Assembly: GCF_014652395.1 (NCBI RefSeq)
Contig: NZ_BMYS01000001.1
Span: forward strand, 248,001-312,000
Origin: Advenella faeciporci
Lineage (GTDB): Bacteria; Pseudomonadota; Gammaproteobacteria; Burkholderiales; Burkholderiaceae_B
DNA length: 64,000 nucleotides
Direction: 5' to 3'
Shown here: one piece after another, positions 56,286 through 64,000 of the stretch
How positions within the stretch are numbered: the first letter of the stretch is position 1
Layout of the letters: each line of letters begins with the position of its first letter
Position numbers and translations under genes: made by a program
Notes under the pieces: model-generated
The model's input: only the letters and a program-made list of their open reading frames with translations
What the model was told of the DNA's origin: nothing
Databases searched by the model: none

Positions 56286-56906
56286 TCAGGGACGCGTCAT
56301 GGCCACCAAGCCGTCAGTACCATCAGGCAACGTCAGGGTACCCACCGCATATTGCGCCCCTTTGTAAGAATAGAACTGCTTGATACTAAGATTCATCGGG
56401 CCATACCCGTATAAAGTCCCATTTTTCCAGTTCATGTTCAGCACCGTGTCTTCCATACTGGTTTCATCAATGTCCTGATCGCCTGCAAACATATGAGACC
56501 AATCAAGGATCACGGCACCATTACCCTCTGCCCCAGACAAGGTGAGTGTTAGGAAATCGTACAGCCGGCCCGTGTCTTTACCCTCGGGGTCATAAATAAA
56601 CAGGCATTTCCAGTTTGCGGCAAGGTTGTTGAAATCGGTTTCTTTAATAGCCCCTTTGGGTACACCGTTCTTTTCAACATCATTTAAATACCACCGAAAA
56701 TCCTCAATTGAGGGCCGTTCAGTGGTGGAAAGACTGATTCCGTTAACCGGACGGTTTTGCGTTGCCTGTGCCTGTGCAGGCTGGGCAAACAAAATGACAC
56801 CCGTCACCATAATGACTGTACCGGCCATGATTGCTTTTGCAACTGTACCGGCTTTTTTCTGACCGACATTATTGGGCCGGTTTTCTTCACTTTTTTGACT
56901 ATACAT
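56286..56906 (-). CDS. Membrane-tethered or exported protein of unknown function
   Basis: A 206-residue protein with an N-terminal polar segment, one membrane helix (about 23-42), and a possible signal-peptidase site after AQA. The remainder (about 50-206) is beta-rich, with aspartates in DWSHMFAGDQDIDETSMED that may bind a metal or a ligand. No family is recognised. It lies 44 bases after the zinc-ribbon gene on the same strand and has AAGGA before its start. Confidence 0.65.
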   Translation of the reverse strand: MYSQKSEENRPNNVGQKKAGTVAKAIMAGTVIMVTGVILFAQPAQAQATQNRPVNGISLSTTERPSIEDFRWYLNDVEKNGVPKGAIKETDFNNLAANWKCLFIYDPEGKDTGRLYDFLTLTLSGAEGNGAVILDWSHMFAGDQDIDETSMEDTVLNMNWKNGTLYGYGPMNLSIKQFYSYKGAQYAVGTLTLPDGTDGLVAMTRP

Positions 56907-56948
56907 GAGTTTTCCTTTTTGCTTGATTGCTTGATTTAGCAGGCCTGA

Positions 56949-57311
56949 TCAGTTCAGCTTTGCACCACATTCATCACAAAAGTTGGCGCCAGGCGCAAGA
57001 CGATGACCGCATTGGGAACAAAAGCAATTGTCTGTTGAGGCTGAATAAACATCGGGCAGAACAGTGTCTTTTTCAGCATTCGCAATAAACAACCAGTCTA
57101 TATCTTCCGCATCTTCGCAAAGACCGATTGAGCCGCCTGAGGACACCAGATAAAAGTTATCCTCATCGATCGGGTCTTCTTCATCGCTGGTTTGGGCAAG
57201 TGGCAGCAGACTTTCTTTCTCATAGGTCTCACTCGTATTGGCAAAATGCCAGCCATCAGACAGGGTAACGGCATATTCGGCGGCTTCCCGCAGGGAATTG
57301 AAGGGTTTCAT
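56949..57311 (-). CDS. Small protein with C-terminal zinc ribbon
   Basis: A 120-residue protein. The first 90 residues are an acidic alpha/beta domain (FNSLREAAEYAVTLSDGWHF, then DEEDPIDED). The last 25 residues form a zinc ribbon with Cys98, 101, 112 and 115 (CSQCG, CDECG). It begins 15 bases after the end of the DUF3592-like gene and has AAGGAAC before the start. It is in the same cluster as the other ribbon proteins; function is unknown. Confidence 0.7.
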   Translation of the reverse strand: MKPFNSLREAAEYAVTLSDGWHFANTSETYEKESLLPLAQTSDEEDPIDEDNFYLVSSGGSIGLCEDAEDIDWLFIANAEKDTVLPDVYSASTDNCFCSQCGHRLAPGANFCDECGAKLN

Positions 57312-57326
57312 GGAAATGTTCCTTAT

Positions 57327-58565
57327 TTATTTGAATAGTAAATTGTCACACCGTTTGCAACGATCATTCTTGATGGGATTCATCATTGAGCAAACATTGC
57401 AATAAATAATGCGATCTTTCGATTTGTCATATTTCTCATAGGTACCAAAGGCCGGATGGTAACGCACACGATCACCCACGGCCAGATAGTCATACATATA
57501 ATTTCTGCTGCCCTTTTCAACAATTTCTTTTTTCTTTCCGTCCTGGGTCCTGATGACAGTCATATACTCGATATAGGTAGTGTCACTGCTGTCCTCACTG
57601 CTTCGGCGTTCACTGCGTTCTTTACGGGTTTTATCCTCTACAACCCCTTCCCACATTGGCCTGCTGGCGCGGCGAAGCGCGAACAAATTCACGATAAACA
57701 TGACCAGCGCAATACCCACACCAATGACGACCGCCTCTGTAAAAGGCAGATCCTCAACCAGAAGGCCTGCAACCGGAAAGCCGATGAGCGGCACCAGTGT
57801 GAGTACCCACAGACAGCCAATGCCGGTTTTACGGTTTTTCCGGGCCGCCTCCAATATTTCAGGGTGATTGCAATAACCGGAAAAACCCGCCCTGACGGGA
57901 AAACCCGGGAAGTCCGGCTCGGGTGCTGATTGTGCCTGACTGTTACGATCAGCACCGGCACTCACAATCCGGGTGCCACAATGTGTGCAGAACACAGCAT
58001 CTTTAACCAGGGCTTCTCCACAGTTTGTACAAAACATGTGAGCATTACTCCTTACGTTCACAGGGTGATGACTTGCTTGCTTTACCCACCGCCTGTTTGT
58101 TTTTTTCTGCCGTTTTACCGTGCCACTCACCAGCAGTAGCAAAAACAGGTAAGCCAGCGGAGCAAGGAGATGGTACATGATGGCCAGCGCCCCCATCTCA
58201 TCAAAATCGCTTAGCGCATTGGGTTTATTGATATAGGGAAAAAAAGACAAATAACGGATTAACTCAGTGCGGGTTTCCCCCTTTGCCAGTCTTGGCCACG
58301 CTTCATCGCTGACATAAATGACATAACCTGGGTACTGCTTTGCATTCGCGGTAAAATAATAGCCTTTGGAAATGGTGCGGGAACGGTTTTGCCCTGCGCT
58401 CCGGTTATCAAGGCGACTTTCGTAGCTGTCTACCGTACCCATCGTAATCTGCCCCCAAAGTCCCAATGCAAGTGTACTCAAGCTGATATACATGGCAAAT
58501 AACAAACAGGCGTATATCAAAAGGCGGATTGGCCAGGGGATGTTATTGTTTTTTATCTTTGTCAC
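57327..58565 (-). CDS. Duplicated DUF3592-like membrane protein with zinc ribbons
   Basis: A 412-residue protein from the GTG at 58565, which has GGAG at seven to eight bases; the longer frame is less likely. Layout: membrane helix, beta-rich DUF3592-like domain, membrane helix; then a zinc ribbon (CTNCGEALVKDAVFCTHCG); then two more membrane helices, a second DUF3592-like domain and a rubredoxin-like ribbon (CNVCSMMNPIKNDRCKRC). The repeat of the helix/domain unit is clear by eye. It is the first gene of the cluster and probably anchors the other products at the membrane. Confidence 0.7.
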   Translation of the reverse strand: MTKIKNNNIPWPIRLLIYACLLFAMYISLSTLALGLWGQITMGTVDSYESRLDNRSAGQNRSRTISKGYYFTANAKQYPGYVIYVSDEAWPRLAKGETRTELIRYLSFFPYINKPNALSDFDEMGALAIMYHLLAPLAYLFLLLLVSGTVKRQKKTNRRWVKQASHHPVNVRSNAHMFCTNCGEALVKDAVFCTHCGTRIVSAGADRNSQAQSAPEPDFPGFPVRAGFSGYCNHPEILEAARKNRKTGIGCLWVLTLVPLIGFPVAGLLVEDLPFTEAVVIGVGIALVMFIVNLFALRRASRPMWEGVVEDKTRKERSERRSSEDSSDTTYIEYMTVIRTQDGKKKEIVEKGSRNYMYDYLAVGDRVRYHPAFGTYEKYDKSKDRIIYCNVCSMMNPIKNDRCKRCDNLLFK

Positions 58566-58758
58566 GCAGCAAGCTCCTCTGAAGTGGTACACCTGGAAAA
58601 AACATAGCCCCCATCATTGGCTAAAAAAACTTAATATATTTACAACAAGATACACTAAGCTATCATGAACGTCAGCAGAAAATTCAATCCATGGCATTTT
58701 TTAACAGATACCCTTATCGTATTTTCTGCTTTTTATTGTCATTTTTAAGGAAGTAGTC

Positions 58759-59136
58759 ATGAATACCCGTTTCTATCTTGTTTTCGCCGCGCTCAGTTGC
58801 CTGGTTTCGGTTGCCTTTGGCGCTTTTGGTGCCCATGCCCTGAAAGCGATGGTAACTCCCGAAAGACTGACAGTATGGCATACGGGTGTGCTGTATCAAA
58901 TGACGCATAGCCTGGGATTGTTTATGCTGGTGGCCGCCAGCGCCTGGCTTGCGCCGGTCTTGCAAAAATGGGCGGCCCGTTTTCTGGTGGCAGGCATTAT
59001 CATTTTTAGTGGCAGCCTTTATTTACTGGTCTTGACAGACACGCCCGCGCTCGGTGCCATCACACCTATTGGCGGGGTCAGCTTTTTGCTGGGCTGGTTG
59101 CTGCTGGCGCTGGCTGCCCTGAAAAAACAGGCATGA
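58759..59136 (+). CDS. DUF423 membrane protein
   Basis: A 125-residue protein with four membrane helices. ALSCLVSVAFGAFGAHALK, a HALK-type loop, and HTGVLYQMTHSLGLF are the hallmarks of the DUF423 (YgdD-like) family. Its function is not known. AAGGAAG precedes the ATG. It is divergent from the zinc-ribbon cluster. Confidence 0.88.
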   Translation: MNTRFYLVFAALSCLVSVAFGAFGAHALKAMVTPERLTVWHTGVLYQMTHSLGLFMLVAASAWLAPVLQKWAARFLVAGIIIFSGSLYLLVLTDTPALGAITPIGGVSFLLGWLLLALAALKKQA

Positions 59137-59142
59137 AAAGCA

Positions 59143-59182
59143 TAAAAAACCCCGTACACTGCCAATGGCAAGAGACGGGGTT
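59143..59182 (-). terminator. Terminator after the CoA-transferase genes
   Basis: AACCCCGT pairs with ACGGGGTT around an inner TGCC/GGCA stem, and the minus strand runs into six T residues. It ends the leftward CoA-transferase transcript. Confidence 0.8.
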
Positions 59183-59271
59183 ATTGCAGCGGTTGCCCAC
59201 CTTCACAAAAACAAGATGGATAATCGCTTTGCTTTCAGCAAATATCAACTAAAGCAGCACAGCAAGCTATC

Positions 59272-59925
59272 CTAGGCAAAAGCGGAAACATCCACTTTCA
59301 CACCGGTTTTTGACTGCAGTTCCTCAACAGTGACGCCGGGCGCCAGTTCAAGCAGTTTCAAACCATTTTGAGTGACTTCCAGCACACCCAGATCAGTGAT
59401 GATCATGTTCACCACCCCTAAACCGGTCAGGGGCAAGGTACACTCAGGCAAGATCTTAAGGTCTTCGGTGCCATCTTTCTTGCGTGCAACATGTTCCATT
59501 AAAACCAGTACCCGGCCAACTCCGGCTACCAGATCCATGGCTCCGCCCATGCCCTTGACCATTTTGCCCGGGATCATCCAGTTGGCCAAATCTCCCTTTT
59601 CAGACACCTGCATGGCGCCCAGAATGGCCAGATTGATTTTTCCACCACGAATCATGGCAAAAGAATCTGCCGATGAAAAAATGGAAGAACCCGGCAACGT
59701 GGTCACGGTTTGTTTGCCTGCATTGATCAGATCAGGATCAATCTCATCTTCAGTAGGGAAAGGACCAATGCCCAGCAAACCATTTTCAGACTGCAGCCAG
59801 ACTTCCATGTTGTCTGGCACATAATTGGCCACCAGGGTGGGCAAACCAATGCCCAGGTTGACATAAAAACCATCTTGCAATTCTTTGGCAGCACGGGCTG
59901 CCATCTCTTCACGACTCCAAGCCAT
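59272..59925 (-). CDS. scoB: 3-oxoacid CoA-transferase subunit B
   Basis: The 217-residue B subunit of a succinyl-CoA:3-ketoacid (or acetoacetate) CoA-transferase. The active-site glutamate lies in [27 protein letters not shown] and [13 protein letters not shown] are other family segments. With subunit A it moves CoA between acids, which lets the cell use ketone bodies or related acids. The genes are 11 bases apart. The precise CoA donor is inferred. Confidence 0.92.
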   Translation of the reverse strand: MAWSREEMAARAAKELQDGFYVNLGIGLPTLVANYVPDNMEVWLQSENGLLGIGPFPTEDEIDPDLINAGKQTVTTLPGSSIFSSADSFAMIRGGKINLAILGAMQVSEKGDLANWMIPGKMVKGMGGAMDLVAGVGRVLVLMEHVARKKDGTEDLKILPECTLPLTGLGVVNMIITDLGVLEVTQNGLKLLELAPGVTVEELQSKTGVKVDVSAFA

Positions 59926-59936
59926 TCTTATTCTCC

Positions 59937-60635
59937 TTATGCCTGACGGACAGTACGTTGTTCAATGCGTTTTTCAGGGCTTTCATTCAGCACAATACGG
60001 TGGACGTAAATGCCGGGCAGATGTATCTGATCGGGATCCAGTTCGCCCGTTTCAACAATTTTCTCCACTTCCACCACAGTGATTTTTCCTGCCATCGCCA
60101 CATTGGGGTTGAAATTGCGCGCCGTTTTATTGAATATCAGATTGCCACTGCGATCGGCGATATAGGCTTTCACCAATGACACATCAGGAGTAAGCGAACG
60201 CTCCATGACATATTGATGTCCGTCAAACTCGCGAATTTCCTTGCCTTCGGCAACCAGGGTACCCACCCCGGTACGGGTAAAAAAAGCCGGAATGCCGGCA
60301 CCGCCAGCACGCAGTTTTTCGGCCAGGGTACCTTGGGGTGTAAATTCAAGTTCCAGTTCACCAGACAGATATTGCCGCTCAAACTCTTTGTTTTCACCCA
60401 CGTAAGAAGCAATCATTTTTCTGATTTGCCGTGTGGCCAGCAACTGCCCCAGGCCAAAACCATCTACACCGGCATTATTACTGACACAAGTAAGATTTTG
60501 AACGCCCGAATCCCTGAGCGCGGCGATGAGCGCCTCTGGAATGCCACATAAACCAAACCCCCCCACTCCTATCATTTGTCCATCAGCGACAATGTCCTTT
60601 AAGGCCAGGCTGGCGCTTTGATACACCTTATCCAT
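59937..60635 (-). CDS. scoA: 3-oxoacid CoA-transferase subunit A
   Basis: The 232-residue A subunit. [18 protein letters not shown] is the family's glycine-rich CoA-binding motif, and [17 protein letters not shown] follows. It forms a heterodimer with the downstream B subunit; the two genes are an operon with a terminator behind them. Assignment as scoA rather than atoD is not certain. Confidence 0.92.
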   Translation of the reverse strand: MDKVYQSASLALKDIVADGQMIGVGGFGLCGIPEALIAALRDSGVQNLTCVSNNAGVDGFGLGQLLATRQIRKMIASYVGENKEFERQYLSGELELEFTPQGTLAEKLRAGGAGIPAFFTRTGVGTLVAEGKEIREFDGHQYVMERSLTPDVSLVKAYIADRSGNLIFNKTARNFNPNVAMAGKITVVEVEKIVETGELDPDQIHLPGIYVHRIVLNESPEKRIEQRTVRQA

Positions 60636-60727
60636 CTATTTTCCTTCGTATTTAATATAAAGCGGTCAATCGCTACTAATACCACAGCTCCCCCATTCCC
60701 CTGAATTGGGGAATACACTAAAAACCG

Positions 60728-61180
60728 CTAATCCTGACTGAACAGTTGCTGGATGACCTCACGCATTTGCTCGCTCCATGAGCAGGAACGGCCGGTAGCC
60801 AGATTGGACAAAACCAGAACCGAACGGGCTGATGCATAAACAACACCCGGCTCACCTTCTTTTTCGATGGTAATTTTATGTTCCATGCTTGAACGCCCAA
60901 TACGGGTTAACTCATGCATGACCAAAGCATTGCCTGGATAATTCATGGGACGCAGGAAATCACAGGAAAGATGACCCACCACCACGCCGGTCCCCGCTTC
61001 AAAATAAGGTCGTATGGCGTTGATGAATTCAATACGCGCTTCCTCCATGGCCCGGAAGTAAACAGTATTGTTCAGGTGCCCCAGCATATCCATATCACCC
61101 CAGCGCATGGCAAATGAAAAAGAGTGAATCCCATTACTAAAACTTCCCGCCAGATCTGCAGGCAAGCAGAAATTATCCAT
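60728..61180 (-). CDS. Hotdog-fold acyl-CoA thioesterase
   Basis: A 150-residue 4-hydroxybenzoyl-CoA thioesterase-like protein. FAMRWGDMDMLGHLNNTVYF contains the Asp/His pair of this hotdog family, followed by an EEARIEFI helix. It hydrolyses an acyl-CoA thioester in the cytoplasm; the substrate is not known. It stands alone, divergent from the ETF-QO gene. Confidence 0.88.
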   Translation of the reverse strand: MDNFCLPADLAGSFSNGIHSFSFAMRWGDMDMLGHLNNTVYFRAMEEARIEFINAIRPYFEAGTGVVVGHLSCDFLRPMNYPGNALVMHELTRIGRSSMEHKITIEKEGEPGVVYASARSVLVLSNLATGRSCSWSEQMREVIQQLFSQD

Positions 61181-61347
61181 TTATGTCCTTTTGTTTTTTG
61201 ATACGCAATAAGCTGCTAACTCTATCAGATTTAGATTGACATTTTTTTTATCGCGTGAATTTTGTTGTTTTTCACTGCATAAACCGATTCATTACAATAC
61301 AATCATGGAATCTGGCAATTTACAATCTATAAAAGGAGTTGGCGCTC

Positions 61348-62994
61348 ATGTCTGAACGCGAGTCAATGGAATATGATGTTGTGGTTGTGGGCGGAGGACC
61401 TGCCGGTCTTTCAACCGCCATCAAGCTCAAGCAATTAAGCAACGAAAACAATAAAGATATTTCCGTCTGTGTACTGGAAAAAGGCGGTGAAATTGGTGCC
61501 CATATTCTTTCAGGCGCTGTCATGGATCCCCTGGCCCTTGACGAACTGATTCCCGACTGGAAAGAAAAAGGTGCGCCGCTGGAAACGGCCGTCAAGGAAG
61601 ATGAATTTCTTTTCCTTAGCGAAACCGGTGCCCGCAAAACACCCCACTGGATGCTGCCCCCCTGCTTCAAGAATGAAGGCAACTACATTGTCCGTCTGGG
61701 TGATGTCACCCGTTGGCTGGGCGAGCAGGCAGAAAGCCTGGGGGTGGATATTTTCCCCGGTTTTGCCGCCACCGAAATCCTGTACGATGACAACGGTGCC
61801 GTGCGTGGCGTAGCCACGGGCGATATGGGTGTGAATCGTGACGGCAGCCATTCCGACCATTACCAGCCTGGCATGGAATTGCTGGCCAAATACACGATTT
61901 TTGCCGAAGGGTCGCGTGGCCAGCTGGGTCGTCAGTTAATTGAAAAGTTCAAGCTGGACCAGGGTCGCGATCCTCAAAGCTACGGCATTGGCATAAAAGA
62001 AATGTGGGAAATCGATCCGGCCAAATCCAAACCGGGCCTGGTTATTCATACTTCCGGCTGGCCACTTGATTCGGACACGTATGGTGGCACCTTCCTGTAT
62101 CACCTTGATAACAATATTGTAGTGGTGGGTATGGTAGTGGGCCTTGATTACGCCAACCCATGGCTGTCTCCTTTTGAGGAATTCCAGCGCTACAAGACAC
62201 ACCCCAGCATCAAGCCTTATTTTGAGAATGGCAAACGGATTGCTTATGGTGCACGAGCCCTTACCGCTGGCGGCCTGCTTTCCCTGCCCAAACTGGTATT
62301 CCCGGGTGGCGCCATGGTGGGTTGCGAAGCCGGCTTCCTGAATGCGTCACGCATCAAGGGCAGCCATGCCGCCATCAAAACCGGCGCACTGGCCGCTCAG
62401 GCCCTGTATGATGCATTGGTTGCCGAACGCAGCCACGACATCTTAAGCGATTACCCCATTGCCTTCGAACAGTCCTGGCTGTACAAAGAGCTGAACAAGG
62501 CGCGCAACTTCAAGCAATGGTTCAAAAAAGGCCGTACCGTGGGCACCATCATGACCGGTGTCGAACAACTGCTTTTCCAGGGCAAAATGCCATGGACCAT
62601 TCACCGCACCAAGGCTGATCATGAATGCCTGAAACCGGCCGCGGAATGCGCAAAAATCGAATACCCCAAACCAGATGGCAAAATCACGTTTGATCGCCTG
62701 AGTTCGGTGTTCATTTCAAATACCAACCATGATGAAAATGAACCGATTCACCTGACCCTGAAAAACCCCGATATTCCGGTTGACACCAACCTGAAGGTTT
62801 ATGCAGGCCCCGAACAGCGCTATTGCCCTGCCGGTGTTTACGAATTTATCAAAGACGATAACGGCGAAGATAAACTGCAAATCAACGCACAAAACTGCGT
62901 TCATTGCAAAACCTGTGATATTAAAGACCCAACCCAGAATATTGTTTGGGTGGCCCCACAGGGTGGTGAAGGTCCTGTTTACAGTGGCATGTAA
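61348..62994 (+). CDS. Electron-transfer flavoprotein-ubiquinone oxidoreductase
   Basis: A 548-residue membrane-associated flavo-iron-sulphur enzyme that passes electrons from electron-transfer flavoprotein to ubiquinone. ATG 61348 has AAGGAG nine bases upstream. The FAD motif is VVVVGGGPAGLSTAIKLKQL. The single 4Fe-4S cluster is bound by CPAGVYEF and CVHCKTCDIKDP near the C-terminus. Length fits. It links fatty acid and amino acid dehydrogenations with the quinone pool. Confidence 0.95.
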   Translation: MSERESMEYDVVVVGGGPAGLSTAIKLKQLSNENNKDISVCVLEKGGEIGAHILSGAVMDPLALDELIPDWKEKGAPLETAVKEDEFLFLSETGARKTPHWMLPPCFKNEGNYIVRLGDVTRWLGEQAESLGVDIFPGFAATEILYDDNGAVRGVATGDMGVNRDGSHSDHYQPGMELLAKYTIFAEGSRGQLGRQLIEKFKLDQGRDPQSYGIGIKEMWEIDPAKSKPGLVIHTSGWPLDSDTYGGTFLYHLDNNIVVVGMVVGLDYANPWLSPFEEFQRYKTHPSIKPYFENGKRIAYGARALTAGGLLSLPKLVFPGGAMVGCEAGFLNASRIKGSHAAIKTGALAAQALYDALVAERSHDILSDYPIAFEQSWLYKELNKARNFKQWFKKGRTVGTIMTGVEQLLFQGKMPWTIHRTKADHECLKPAAECAKIEYPKPDGKITFDRLSSVFISNTNHDENEPIHLTLKNPDIPVDTNLKVYAGPEQRYCPAGVYEFIKDDNGEDKLQINAQNCVHCKTCDIKDPTQNIVWVAPQGGEGPVYSGM

Positions 62995-63431
62995 TTGCTG
63001 GCTAACCATTTGCCCAGCCTGGCCCAGATAGGGCTGGGCAAGGCAGCAGTAAAACCGGGATTTTCATATCATTAAAATACCAAAGACGCCATTCAAGCAG
63101 TGGCGTTTTTTTTTCATGTTTTTTACCACAGATACAAATTCATACTTATTTGTTTAATTTCAATCAAATTAACCACAAAAACATGACAAATAAAAGAATT
63201 TAATAACAAATACTCCTATCTCCCTGCAAAAACCAGTCAATCACTCACAATAAAACGTCTTTTCTTGTGTTCAATAATTTTACCTATGAAAAACACAGGA
63301 AATCACGCCTTAATGGAAGCAATACAAAGGGCAAATTACTTGCGATGTTATTGATTTTTCTATAGAATTCACTAAGCTTTTTGGATAAAGCAAGTACGAA
63401 TACCTTACACTTTTAATTATATGTTACGACT
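62995..63431. other. Gene-free A/T-rich stretch before the NlpC/P60 gene
   Basis: Apart from the terminator at 63086-63113 I see no gene. The stretch from about 63120 to 63420 is very A/T-rich, has no repeat of note and shows no convincing promoter pair. It should contain the promoter of the NlpC/P60 gene. Confidence 0.6.
63086..63113 (+). terminator. Terminator after the ETF-QO gene
   Basis: ACGCCA (63086-63091) pairs with TGGCGT (63101-63106), then eight or more T residues. Confidence 0.85.
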
Positions 63432-64000
63432 ATGCATCCACAATTACCCACGCATCAACGGGGGATAATGGCTTATTGCGGCCATTTTCTACTTGCAATC
63501 TCTTGCATAACCCTTAGCAATGCAGCTTCAGCAAAAAATGTTTCCGAAGATCCGATCCGGCAACTCGTTAGCACCCAACAATCCATTTCCCTTGATCAAG
63601 CGGTTGAAGTCGGCGAGCAATACCCCCTGCCAGATACCAATATCAACTGGTCTCCCAAACTGTCCGACCCTATTGGTGACCTGATTGTACAGGCCAAAAT
63701 GGATCGTTTAAACAGGGATGCTTCCATCAGCATCAATAAATCCGGATCCAGTGAACTGGCACAGGCGGCCCTGAACTATCTGGGCGTACGCTATCGTTTT
63801 GGTGGCACAACCCCAAGCACCGGTTTTGACTGCAGCGGCTTTATTTACTATACCGCCAGCAAATACATGGGTGTTAACCTGCCACGCAACTCTGAATCAA
63901 TGGCGGGCATTGGCCTAAAGGTATCCAAAGACTCCCTTAAACCCGGAGACCTGGTTTTCTTTAACACCCGCGGATTTACCTATTCCCACGTAGGCATCTA
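63432..64000 (+). CDS. NlpC/P60 cell-wall hydrolase (3' end outside window)
   Basis: An exported cysteine peptidase cut at the window end (189 codons seen). The N-terminus has a hydrophobic signal stretch ending NAASA (about residue 34). After a linker, the NlpC/P60 domain starts at LAQAALNYLGVRYRFGG. The catalytic Cys is in STGFDCSGFIYYTA; the histidine is in YSHVGI. Family members cut the stem peptide of peptidoglycan. The start may be the ATG at 63432 or that at 63468 (behind GGGGG); the N-terminal part is poor in positive charge either way. Confidence 0.85.
   Translation, partial: MHPQLPTHQRGIMAYCGHFLLAISCITLSNAASAKNVSEDPIRQLVSTQQSISLDQAVEVGEQYPLPDTNINWSPKLSDPIGDLIVQAKMDRLNRDASISINKSGSSELAQAALNYLGVRYRFGGTTPSTGFDCSGFIYYTASKYMGVNLPRNSESMAGIGLKVSKDSLKPGDLVFFNTRGFTYSHVGI

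Noticed and set aside
60695-60714. Hairpin ATTCCCC/GGGGAAT between the thioesterase and CoA-transferase genes
   Set aside because: There is no T-run on either strand, so it is not a convincing terminator; it may be chance.

Overview
The window looks like the chromosome of a betaproteobacterium of the order Burkholderiales, most probably Alcaligenaceae-like with moderate G+C. This rests on the gene content and order: glcDEF next to mnmA-purB, a purD-hemF-nadD-rsfS-rlmH-maf run, a membrane-anchored FMN-binding glutamate synthase homologue, a cytochrome c'/b561 pair, ETF-ubiquinone oxidoreductase and rpmB-rpmG. The genus was not determined.

Region 1 (1-5304) is one end of an integrative element inserted in a tRNA-Met(CAU) gene. 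All its genes read leftwards: a tyrosine integrase beside the attachment site, several small orphan genes, a large regulator-like protein, excisionase/AlpA-like and winged-helix proteins, and a toprim primase-like protein cut by the window edge. It is rich in repeats: three phased 9-mers before the integrase, a 63-bp tandem repeat behind it, an in-frame 30-bp duplication, and a promoter with a doubled operator-like motif. At 5260-5304 only the 3' part of the tRNA is present, followed by the tRNA terminator, so the 5' half lies at the other end of the element, outside the window.

Region 2 (5305-52026) is mostly ordinary core chromosome: a DEDDh exonuclease/GIY-YIG fusion, an exported barnase-like RNase with its barstar inhibitor, an LplT-like transporter, three lipoproteins, electron-transfer proteins, purB/mnmA, glycolate oxidase, aroG, tldD, pepN, fbp, oxidoreductases, a HerA/FtsK-like ATPase, yebC, purD-hemF-nadD-rsfS-rlmH-maf, ispH, radC, ribosomal proteins, transporters, and a LysR/YeiH pair. 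The best regulatory discovery here is upstream of aroG: an unannotated 28-codon leader peptide with a Phe/Tyr codon run, followed at once by a perfect terminator hairpin, which is the layout of a transcription attenuator.

Region 3 (52211-58565) is the strongest candidate for an undescribed system. Five consecutive leftward genes encode a 1163-residue signal-peptide/membrane-anchored multidomain protein and four small partners, three of which carry CxxC zinc ribbons. One partner is a duplicated DUF3592-like membrane protein. The genes are tightly packed and two overlap by ATGA, so they probably act together, probably at the inner membrane. I cannot assign a biochemical function.

Region 4 (58759-64000) returns to metabolism: a DUF423 membrane protein, a two-subunit 3-oxoacid CoA-transferase, a hotdog thioesterase, ETF-QO, and the start of an NlpC/P60 cell-wall hydrolase cut by the right edge.
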